Source of the DNA: Alkaliphilus metalliredigens QYMF
Lineage (GTDB): Bacteria > Bacillota > Clostridia > Peptostreptococcales > Natronincolaceae
Assembly (NCBI RefSeq): GCF_000016985.1
Contig: NC_009633.1
Coordinates: forward strand, 1,674,001 to 1,738,000
Direction of reading: 5' to 3'
DNA length: 64,000 bases
The position numbers and the translations under genes were made by a program. The notes under the pieces are model-generated. The model searched no databases, was not told the DNA's origin, and was given only the letters and a program-made list of their open reading frames with translations. The first letter of the stretch is position 1. Each line of letters starts with the position of its first letter. Below, in pieces: positions 1 through 6,695 of the stretch.

Positions 1-166
1 ATAGAAATAAGTTTTGAAAATATACGTACTGATACCCCACAACGCCCCAAAACAGCGGAATTTAGTGGGGTTTAGTTCATTTTTGGTGTTTAAAGATAGT
101 AACGAAATATAGCAGAATTAAAAATATTTTTCAAACAATTTTTATTGCTCGGAAAGGCCCCTATAA
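1..166. other. flank left of the IS3-family element, no gene seen
   Basis: No coding sequence is supported in this stretch. A short G/C-rich inverted repeat (ACCCCAC near 34-40 and GTGGGGT near 65-71) is visible, but its loop is long and no T-run follows, so it is not called a terminator. Confidence 0.4.
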
Positions 167-193
167 TGTGCACGCTTGTCAAGACACAAAATC
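167..193 (+). repeat. IS3-family terminal inverted repeat, OrfB-distal end
   Basis: It begins TGTGCAC and ends CACAAAATC, and pairs with 6223-6249. Confidence 0.8.
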
Positions 194-232
194 GAATTTT
201 TTAAGATAAATCCTCCCTTCGTGTATTTTGAC

Positions 233-511
233 TTAAGCTTCAAGCATCTGATGACTGTAATAAACTTCTGATGGAGTTTTATAGTCATAGCTTTGATGCC
301 CTCGTTTGTAGGGGTACTTTGTTATATATTCCTTTGTCATTGCCTTTACTTCTGCCACAGTTTCAGGGTACAACAAATACAAGCGTTCCCATTTATATGA
401 TCGGAAAATCCTTTCAATTGCAATATTATCTGTGGCACGACCTTTGCCGTCCATACTGATTTTACTTGTTTTATAGCTTTTTATTAAGTCAATGTAGCTT
501 AATGATGTGAA
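233..511 (-). pseudogene. IS3 OrfB transposase, 3' exon
   Basis: This is the C-terminal 92 codons of the IS3 DDE transposase. It reads FTSLSYIDLIKSYK, then the family signature KISMDGKGRATDN and the catalytic-Glu region IERIFRSYKWE. Joining codon TTC at 511 to CAG ending at 5324 restores SDQGSQ-FTS, the usual IS3 motif, in frame. The two pieces make a 295-residue OrfB. As DNA the gene is broken by the group II intron; it would be functional only if the intron still splices, which is doubtful because the intron's own reverse transcriptase is interrupted. Confidence 0.88.
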
Positions 512-515
512 CTCG

Positions 516-587
516 ACTAAAGAAAAGGGATTACTCCCTCTTCCTCGTCTAAGAACCGTACGTGAGAGTTTCCCGCTCATACGGCTC
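516..587 (-). ncRNA. group II intron domains V and VI
   Basis: Domain V on the minus strand runs GAGCCGTATGAGCGGG at 587 to CTCACGTACGGTTC ending at 553, a 35-nt hairpin with the classic GAGCCGUAUG...CGUACGGUUC stem. Domain VI follows as a GGAAGAGGGA / TCCCTTTTC stem. Domain V is the catalytic core of group II introns. Confidence 0.9.
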
Positions 588-606
588 AAGCATTTCTTTA
601 CCTTAT

Positions 607-1689
607 TCAGGCGGCATTAAGCATGCGGAGTTTAATTCTTCTCTTCAAGTAGTAATGTCTATCCAAGAGGGGTGTTTTTGAAATTTGAAGCTTCGGATGT
701 CTAATTATCTTTATCTTCCTAAGGTTGATAAGAGTGTAATCATCAGTCATAAATACCCACGGTTTTCCATCTTTCACGTGCCAATATCGATGAAGTCGCC
801 ACCATTGGTTTTTGTTTGGATGGCGATGTTTAACCCATCGCTGCAGTAATAGGTATAGTATATTGTTGATGTACGAAAAGGCATGACTCGCTACAGCGTG
901 TTTGTGATAGTTCGTCCATCCTTTAAGTACTAGGTTTAGTCTTCGTATTAATTCTGATTGTGTACTTGCTTTTCCTTCTTTTAAAATTATGATTGAGCAT
1001 TTCCTAATCAAGCTTTTGATTGAATCCTTTGAGGGTTTTACAATGAGTTTTCCCTTAAATTTTCTAAATGACCATCCAAGGAAGTCGAATCCATCGTCTA
1101 TATGTGTTATCATGGTTTTTTCTTCTGATAACATCAATCCTCTTGTTTCGAGGAATGAGCTGACAACCTTTTTGAGTTCTTCAGCAGTTTCTTTTGAATT
1201 CGCTGTGATAATAAAATCATCAGCATATCGTACTAGGTTGACTTTCGTTTTAGCTCGGTAGTGGTTAGTTATCCTTCCTCTAGAGTTTCGATGGTATTTA
1301 TCTTGAATGACTTTTTGAAGGCCATCTAAAGTCATGTTTGCATAGAGACTTGAGATAGCTCCACCTTGCGGTGATCCAGTTTCTGTTGGAAATAGTTCTC
1401 CTCTGTAGATGAAGCCTGATTTTAGGAACTGTTTCATAATCCTTTTATCCATAGGAATGTTGGATTGTAACCAGTCATGATTGATGTTGTCGAAGCAACC
1501 TTTAATGTCTCCTTCAAGAATCCATTTCGGGGAGCAATCTCTAGCAAGTACGCAAAATACTTGCTCACATGCGTCTTTTGCACTGCGTCCTCTACGAAAA
1601 CCAAAGGAGATAGTATCCGCGTTGGTTTCTGCAATGGGTTCTAGTGCGAGTGCGTATAGGGTTTGCATAGCTCTATCGTACATGGTTGG
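607..1689 (-). pseudogene. group II intron reverse transcriptase/maturase, 3' part
   Basis: This is the C-terminal 360 residues of an LtrA-type protein. It begins at PTMYDRAMQTLYALALEP, continues with FGFRRGRSAKDA and the catalytic VRYADDF motif (the YADD box), and ends with the maturase (X) domain. No CxxC/HNH endonuclease signature is visible at the C-terminus. The start of the gene lies at 4377-4777; the two pieces are separated by the serine-recombinase element. The junction falls inside the conserved RPLGIP-TMYDRA motif, so the encoded protein is broken. Intron retromobility would need a maturase supplied from elsewhere. Confidence 0.9.
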
Positions 1690-2003
1690 CAGGGTCAGCA
1701 CGAATTACACAAAAACTCAATCCCCTTTTAGGAAGTCTTACAATTACTCATCCATTTCATCCTTTATGTGGACAAAATTATGACATCCTTGAAGTAAAAA
1801 AATTCAACGGTTTGCAAAGATATTCTTTGCGTACGGATTCTGGTGTCATATGTGTCCCTGAGTCTTGGACGGATCGGCAAATACACAAGCTGGATTTTCA
1901 CATGACTCACTTTGATGCATTCACCCTAAAAGAATTAGCTCAACTTCTTCAAAGCTTAGAAGTATCCGTAAATCTTTTTGACAAATCTAAGCAAGAGGAA
2001 TAA
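1686..2003 (+). CDS. small accessory protein of the serine-recombinase element, DUF5372-like
   Basis: This open frame of about 105 codons contains ITHPFHPLCGQNYDILEV, which resembles the start of the DUF5372-type proteins often found beside transposon-borne serine recombinases. The function of that family is unknown. The frame extends past the left edge of the element at 1688, so the true start is probably inside, near the ITHPFHP segment, using a non-ATG codon; no clear ribosome site was found. It sits about 260 bp upstream of the recombinase, on the same strand. Confidence 0.5.
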   Translation: MAGSARITQKLNPLLGSLTITHPFHPLCGQNYDILEVKKFNGLQRYSLRTDSGVICVPESWTDRQIHKLDFHMTHFDAFTLKELAQLLQSLEVSVNLFDKSKQEE

Positions 2004-2125
2004 ATCTTACTATGCCTACTAATGCTATTAATGAATTGAAAATACTTCCACCTTAGAGTTCAAAGAGGGTACGTCACAAATACTACACTCCTTGTCCTCA
2101 ATAAATACTGTGATTTGTAGAAAGG

Positions 2126-2626
2126 ATGCTTATGATGTCTAGTTCAACATTAATAGCTTTAGTAGGGAATGATGTTTGTAGGGCAGACGAACTTGTTACT
2201 ATTGTTGCAAATTTAGTTCGTTCTTGTCTGGCTGCAATGCATAAGGAGGAACAAGAACATAATGATATCAACATCGAAAGTGAGAGCAGAACACTTGAAT
2301 CGAATGGCGATTGTTTATATCAGACAATCAACTTTGACCCAAGTTCGTTACAATCAAGAGAGCACCCAACGCCAATATGCGCTTCAGGAGAAAGCTCTAA
2401 GCCTTGGGTGGACCCAGGAACAAATTCAGATCATCGACGAAGACCTTGGAATTTCAGGGTCGGGGCGTTCCCTTCGACAGGGATTTCAGCAACTCGTCGC
2501 ACAAGTCTCTTTGGGTCAAGTTGGAGCCATTTTTGGTCTCGAGATTTCCCGACTAGCACGCTCCTGTGCAGATCTCCTGAGGCTTTTGGAACTCTGTGCG
2601 CTATCCAACACAATTGTAGTGGATGA
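2126..2626 (+). CDS. possible small gene upstream of and overlapping the recombinase
   Basis: A frame opens at ATG 2126 (or ATG 2135) with an AGAAAGG ribosome site and reads MSSSTLIALVGNDVCRADEL for its first part. Only about 45 codons lie before the recombinase start at 2262. The rest runs out of frame through the recombinase and is low-complexity, so it is unlikely to be a real protein end. Either a short gene was once here and lost its stop, or a frameshift separates it from the recombinase. Function unknown. Confidence 0.25.
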   Translation: MLMMSSSTLIALVGNDVCRADELVTIVANLVRSCLAAMHKEEQEHNDINIESESRTLESNGDCLYQTINFDPSSLQSREHPTPICASGESSKPWVDPGTNSDHRRRPWNFRVGAFPSTGISATRRTSLFGSSWSHFWSRDFPTSTLLCRSPEAFGTLCAIQHNCSG

Positions 2627-4319
2627 AGACGGCATCTATGATCTTAGCGATTTTAACGACCGTCTCATTCTTGGATTCAAAGGGACAATGAGCGAAGCTG
2701 AACTGCATTTTCTTCGTTCCCGCATGCTCGGTGGGAAGAAGAATAAAGCTAAAAAGGGTACACTGCGTTTTCCGCTACCTGTTGGTTATGTCTACGATAT
2801 TGATGGTCAAACAGCTCTAGATCCTGACGAAGAGGTCCAAATTGCTGTGCGCAATGTCTTCCACGCTTTTCAAGCCAGTGGCAGTGCTTATGGTGTCGTC
2901 AAGTATTTTGCTAAAAACACGCTTCGTTTTCCTAAACGAGCTTATGGAGGCGCATGGGCTGGGAAACTTGTTTGGGGAACTCTTACTCACAGCCGAGTTC
3001 TCGGAATTTTGTATAATCCAAGCTATGCTGGAGCCTATGTATATGGGCGCTATCATGATCAAAAGAGTGTAGATCCTCAGGGGCTATTTATCCACCATAC
3101 CATTCGTCTACCTATGGAACAATGGGAAGTCCTTATCCCTAACCATCATCCAGCCTATATTACATGGGAAAACTACGAAAAAAATCTCCAGCAGCTGCAG
3201 AATAATCGTACCAATCTTGAGAAAAGTGGTCCAGCTCGAGAAGGTACTGCTCTACTTCAGGGTGTGGTGCTGTGTGGGAAATGTGGCCGGCGCATGACTG
3301 TTCGCTATACGGGCAATGGTGGTATTTATCCTGTATATGAATGTAAAGGAAGGTGGGAGCATGGTCTTCGAGCTACATGCACCACAGTTCCAGCTACAAT
3401 AATCGATCAAGTTGTCACAACCAGGCTTATGCAAATCATTCAACCAGCAGAATTGGACCTTGCCCTTAAAGTCACCGATAAACTGTTAAAAGGAGAAGAT
3501 GATGCCGATAAAGGATGGTCTTTGTCTTTGGAACGTGCAAAGTATGAAGCTAACCGTGCGGAACGCCAGTACCAGCAGGTAGAGCCTGAAAATCGTTTAG
3601 TTGCACGCAGCCTCGAAGCTCGATGGAACGAAAAACTTACAGAGTTAGCGCAAATTCAAGAGCAATATGCACAATACAAATCTCGTCAAAGTTGGCAACC
3701 TACTGAAGAAGATAAAGCTCAAATTCTTTCTTTGGCAAAAGAATTGCCTCGTATTTGGTATGCAGCTACTACTACAGCTAAAGATCGAAAACGTATATTG
3801 CGGATGCTCCTTGAAGATATCACTATATTTGCAGAAGCAAGACAATCAGATATTCGGCTGGGTCTACGATGGAGAAATCAATCTCATGAAGAAATTAATG
3901 CTACAAAACCTCTGCCGAAATCAATGGCTCGCAAACACACGTCAGAAACGGTAGAACAGGTCCGAAAATTATCTGATACAATGACTGACAGTCAAATTGC
4001 AGATTACTTCAACGAATCCGGCCACCATACACCAGAAGGAAAATTGTTTACAGTCGATTCCATCAAGTGGATTCGATATTCACACAAGATAAAAAGGCTT
4101 TCTATGCAACAGCAAGGGTTATCTGTAAAAGATGTAGCCGAACAATTCAATGTCGCACCTGGTGTCGTCTATTACTGGATTAAACATGGTATTTTAGAGG
4201 CAAAAAAATTCGCTCCAGGTTGGCCTTGGAATATTCAATTAGATAAACAAAAAGAAATAGAATTGAGAGAATGGGTTCAAAAGTCGGGACACTTGTCAAA
4301 AATGACACAGGGTCTCTGA
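2262..4319 (+). CDS. large serine recombinase
   Basis: The 685-residue protein has the large serine recombinase layout. The N-terminal resolvase domain (about residues 14-150) has the nucleophile Ser23 in YIRQST and the conserved EISRLARS helix. A recombinase domain follows at about 170-300, and a zinc ribbon begins CGKCGRRM at about 340. A helical region leads to a C-terminal helix-turn-helix (LSVKDVAEQFNVAPGVVYYW). Such enzymes cut and rejoin DNA at short attachment sites with a 2-bp core, matching the GG borders seen here. ATG 2262 follows AAGGAGG at 2245-2251. The gene looks intact, so this inner element may still be mobile. Confidence 0.92.
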   Translation: MISTSKVRAEHLNRMAIVYIRQSTLTQVRYNQESTQRQYALQEKALSLGWTQEQIQIIDEDLGISGSGRSLRQGFQQLVAQVSLGQVGAIFGLEISRLARSCADLLRLLELCALSNTIVVDEDGIYDLSDFNDRLILGFKGTMSEAELHFLRSRMLGGKKNKAKKGTLRFPLPVGYVYDIDGQTALDPDEEVQIAVRNVFHAFQASGSAYGVVKYFAKNTLRFPKRAYGGAWAGKLVWGTLTHSRVLGILYNPSYAGAYVYGRYHDQKSVDPQGLFIHHTIRLPMEQWEVLIPNHHPAYITWENYEKNLQQLQNNRTNLEKSGPAREGTALLQGVVLCGKCGRRMTVRYTGNGGIYPVYECKGRWEHGLRATCTTVPATIIDQVVTTRLMQIIQPAELDLALKVTDKLLKGEDDADKGWSLSLERAKYEANRAERQYQQVEPENRLVARSLEARWNEKLTELAQIQEQYAQYKSRQSWQPTEEDKAQILSLAKELPRIWYAATTTAKDRKRILRMLLEDITIFAEARQSDIRLGLRWRNQSHEEINATKPLPKSMARKHTSETVEQVRKLSDTMTDSQIADYFNESGHHTPEGKLFTVDSIKWIRYSHKIKRLSMQQQGLSVKDVAEQFNVAPGVVYYWIKHGILEAKKFAPGWPWNIQLDKQKEIELREWVQKSGHLSKMTQGL

Positions 4320-4376
4320 AGAACTTTTTAAAAACCAAAAACAGTCTTGGGAGGTGTGCAGTATGAATTCACCGTG

Positions 4377-4777
4377 GGTATTCCTAATGGACGTTTCTTG
4401 TTTTTGCCCTTTTTAGCGATATAGACACGCCTAAGTGGCTTTGCTCTGTAATGCTTATCTGTTACGGCAAGTACTGCTTTCATTTTAGACGCAGACGTTG
4501 ACCATAGTTTCTTGTCTACACCTGAGGTGTTTTTACCTTTATTAGTTGTTACCTTTCTTACTGCATAAGCTTTGGCTGAAAAAGAGTGGGTAAGTAGGTA
4601 TTGTAGCCGTTTTGCTTTGTTTCTGTTTCCGCTTGCAGTTGCCTTGGCGATTCGGGTTTGTAGCCTATTAACTTCGTGTTCGACTTTAGACCAGTCAATG
4701 GATTCCCATTGACTGGCAAGCGAATTTGTGTCTTTTAGACTCTCGGTTTTATCCGTCGTTGAGTTGCTAAAATTCAT
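4377..4777 (-). pseudogene. group II intron reverse transcriptase/maturase, 5' part
   Basis: This is the N-terminal 135 or so residues of the LtrA-type protein: MNFSNSTTDKTESLK, a basic region with NKAKRLQYLLTHSFSAKA, then VTTNKGKNTSGVDKKLW and KKRPLGIPT, where the serine-recombinase element breaks it. ATG 4777 is preferred because AGAAAGGA lies 10 bases upstream; an in-frame TTG lies 24 bases further up. Read-through into the inserted element adds a short unrelated tail ending at 4328. Confidence 0.88.
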
Positions 4778-5323
4778 AGGTTTGCAATCCTTTCTTGTCA
4801 AGAAATACCATTGGATAAGTCTGCACCCTTTCGGGTTAGGGCAAAGTTTGAACCCTTATCCGACTTCATTACAAAATCGGCATTCGCTTTCTATCGATTT
4901 CGTCTGCCCTCTATGCTATCTCATCCCCTTACGGTTAGATACCTCTGTCGAGAGGAGCATATAGGGTTTACCAAGTTCCACATAATATATAATTATGAAT
5001 GCCTTAGGAGCCACCTTTAAACCGGGAGTACTTTATCCATTCGCATTGGTTTACCAGATCGCCTTTGCTTGACTCCGTACCTTTTGGTTAAAGCGTATCA
5101 GCTTATTTCGCTTTTTCCGCGTAACGATTTCTACAGTGATTCACTTTACGTTCTCCATAGCATTCTTACCCTAGCAGTTGTTCCAGTTCTAAGCTACTCG
5201 AACTTCCACATTGTCTCGTGAGCTTTCTAACCCGGACGTTACCATCCACGCTAGTCACGATAGGGTTACCCCGAATGGATAGGGTAGTCTTACGACAATA
5301 TATTATGCGACTTCTTGTCGCAC
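4778..5323 (-). ncRNA. group II intron 5' domains I-III
   Basis: These 546 bases between the GTGCG intron start and the reverse transcriptase gene contain no gene. They should form domains I to III of the ribozyme, including the exon-binding sites. I did not fold the region. Confidence 0.7.
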
Positions 5324-5932
5324 CTGGCTTCCTTGATCACTATTTATAATTTCAGGGACTCCATAACTTTTTACGGCATCCTTTATGACACGAGTTACCA
5401 TGTCTGTTTGCAGAGTGTCACTGATGCCATAGCCTACAATATAGCGTGAATACCAGTCAATTAGGGCTGTTAAGTACACAAATCCAGTTGGCGTTCCAAT
5501 GTAAGTTATATCAATAGACCACACTTGATTTGGGCGATTAATATTTAAGTGCCTTAGAAGATAGGGATACGTTTTAGACTGCTTTGCTCTCTTACTTAGG
5601 TTTGGTCCAGGGTAGAAGCAAACAATCCCCATTTCCTCCATATAACGCTTTACAAGCCTCCTTCCAACATGGGTAAAGCTATTATTGTGTAGTTCATTTT
5701 TGATCCTTCTGACACCATAAGATGGCTCTTCAAAGTGAATACGGTCTATGGCATTCTTAATATTGATCTCATCTTGGGAAGGAGGCACATCAACAGGCTT
5801 ATGGTATGCTGTTGACCTAGGAAGATCTATTAACTCACACTGTTTTTTTACTGTCACAGGTGAGTTTTCCCACTCAATCAACGATCTTTTTTCTTCATTT
5901 GTGAGATCTGACTTTGTTTTTTTAAAAGCCAA
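5324..5932 (-). pseudogene. IS3 OrfB transposase, 5' exon
   Basis: This is the N-terminal 203 codons of the IS3 DDE transposase: a helical segment ending LPRSTAYHKP, the YGVRRIKNEL region, then the rve integrase core with the first catalytic Asp in WSIDITYI and the second in SDQGSQ. It stops at the group II intron and resumes at 511. It overlaps OrfA in the -1 frame across an A7 run at 5917-5923, the usual IS3 frameshift arrangement, so the expected product is an OrfAB fusion and not a separately started OrfB. Confidence 0.9.
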
Positions 5933-6198
5933 TCAACATCCAGAGTTAGCTCACCTATTTTCTTTACGAGGTGCTCCTTTTCTTCCTCGTGCTCTTGTTT
6001 TAGCTTGTCTACATCTTCATTCTTCTTGTTGAAGACTGCAGGCATATTGGCGATAAACTCTGCCTTCCAACGGCTTAATAGTTGCTGAGATACATCATGT
6101 TTTTTTGATATCTCAGCCAATGTATTTTCTTCTCTGAGGATTTCCAGCACAATAATTGCTTTTTCCTCCGGGGTTCAAGTTCTTCTTTTTCTACTCAT
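5878..6198 (-). pseudogene. IS3 OrfA with an early nonsense codon
   Basis: OrfA supplies the helix-turn-helix DNA-binding part of the transposase. From ATG 6198 it reads MSRKRRT, then a TGA at 6175-6177, then TPEEKAIIVLEILREENTLA and the rest of a normal OrfA with a leucine-zipper-like tail. The stop at codon 8 should abolish translation from the natural start. A downstream in-frame ATG at 6150 would lose part of the first helix. Confidence 0.85.
5916..5923 (-). other. probable -1 programmed frameshift site between OrfA and OrfB
   Basis: Seven A residues followed by C on the minus strand lie where OrfA and OrfB overlap. A heptamer of this kind is the standard slippery site in IS3 elements. 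Confidence 0.6.
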
Positions 6199-6222
6199 AC
6201 TTATAGTTTATCTTATTTATTA

Positions 6223-6249
6223 GATTTTGTGTCCAACTCTATGTGTACA
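6223..6249 (-). repeat. IS3-family terminal inverted repeat, OrfA-proximal end
   Basis: Read on the minus strand it begins TGTACACAT and continues to GACACAAAATC, matching the other end. Confidence 0.8.
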
Positions 6250-6407
6250 TTTTAGTGTTTGGGGATTTTTTTGATATTCAGTTTAAAAAACTATAATATC
6301 ATTTGAAGAATTTAAATTAGTACAAATGGAGTACGAAAATGATTTGATTTAGTTGTAGCATGAGTAAAAACAAAGTACAATAGGAATAGAGCGAATGGAG
6401 GTGCTTT

Positions 6408-6632
6408 ATGATTACATATTTTAAGAGTCAAAAAGATCTTGCAAATGCACTTATTAACCTAATAGATTCATATTGGTGCTCTGAAATTAATGAACAATTG
6501 TTTTTGGAACGAATTAACGAAATTGTATCAAAAAATAATGAAAAGGTTTACCGTGAAGAAGATTATACAAGCGTTATAAGACAACGCTTAGGTAAGAGAC
6601 GAATAGAATTACTAGATAAAGTTTTGAAATAA
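6408..6632 (+). CDS. small TIGR04540-like protein
   Basis: The 74-residue acidic/basic protein starts at ATG 6408 after GGAGGTGC. It reads FKSQKDLANALINLIDSYW and ends with SVIRQRLGKRRIELLDKVL, resembling the small TIGR04540 family of clostridia, whose function is not known. It lies 64 bp upstream of hsdM on the same strand, and no terminator separates them, so it may be co-transcribed. It has no membrane segment and no cysteine pair. It could be a regulator or anti-restriction partner, but nothing in the sequence proves this. Confidence 0.7.
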   Translation: MITYFKSQKDLANALINLIDSYWCSEINEQLFLERINEIVSKNNEKVYREEDYTSVIRQRLGKRRIELLDKVLK

Positions 6633-6695
6633 AAAAAATCAAGTATTAACTAAGTTAAGATAAACTGCTAAATCAGACCGACAGGGAGGAATATC

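Larger units (their letters stand above)
1688..4378 (+). mobile_element. serine-recombinase element inserted in the intron reverse transcriptase gene
   Basis: The intact reverse transcriptase gene should read GTACATGGTTGGTATTCC across this point. The left flank stops at TTGG (1688-1689) and the right flank resumes at GGTATTCC (4377 on), so the inserted DNA is bounded by a shared GG dinucleotide. A 2-bp core is what serine recombinases leave. The element is about 2.69 kb and lies on the opposite strand to its host intron. It holds a large serine recombinase and one or two small upstream genes. No attachment-site inverted repeats longer than a few bases are obvious. Confidence 0.85.
512..5323 (-). 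mobile_element. group II intron inserted in the IS3 OrfB gene, itself interrupted
   Basis: The 5' end at 5323 reads GTGCGAC on the minus strand, the group II GUGYG start. Near the other end is a domain V hairpin (553-587) followed by a domain VI stem (about 516-550). An LtrA-type reverse transcriptase gene lies between, in the domain IV position. The boundaries are set by restoring the IS3 OrfB frame exactly (GGA AGC CAG joined to TTC ACA TCA). This makes the last intron base G rather than the usual A-pyrimidine end. After removing the 2.69-kb serine-recombinase insert the intron is about 2.12 kb, a normal size for an ORF-bearing group II intron. Confidence 0.9.
167..6249 (-). mobile_element. 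IS3-family insertion sequence, split by a group II intron
   Basis: The two ends form an imperfect inverted repeat: TGTGCACGCTTGTCAAGACA at 167 and TGTACACATAGAGTTGGACA on the opposite strand from 6249, both followed by CAAAATC and, further in, AAGATAAA. The tips are TG...CA, as in the IS3 family. Inside are an OrfA and an OrfB transposase on the minus strand. Without the 4,812-bp intron the element would be about 1,270 bp, normal for IS3. No convincing 3-4 bp target duplication is seen at the borders. It is probably immobile, because OrfB is interrupted and OrfA has an early stop. Confidence 0.9.

Noticed and set aside
34-71. Terminator-like inverted repeat ACCCCAC / GTGGGGT
   Set aside because: The loop is over 20 bases and no T-run follows.
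2431-2613. Minus-strand frame within the serine recombinase
   Set aside because: It lies wholly inside a well-supported gene on the other strand, with no ribosome site and no family resemblance.
158-6258. Target-site duplication for the IS3 element
   Set aside because: The bases before 167 (CCCTATAA) and after 6249 (TTTTAGTG) do not share a 3-4 bp repeat, so no duplication is claimed.
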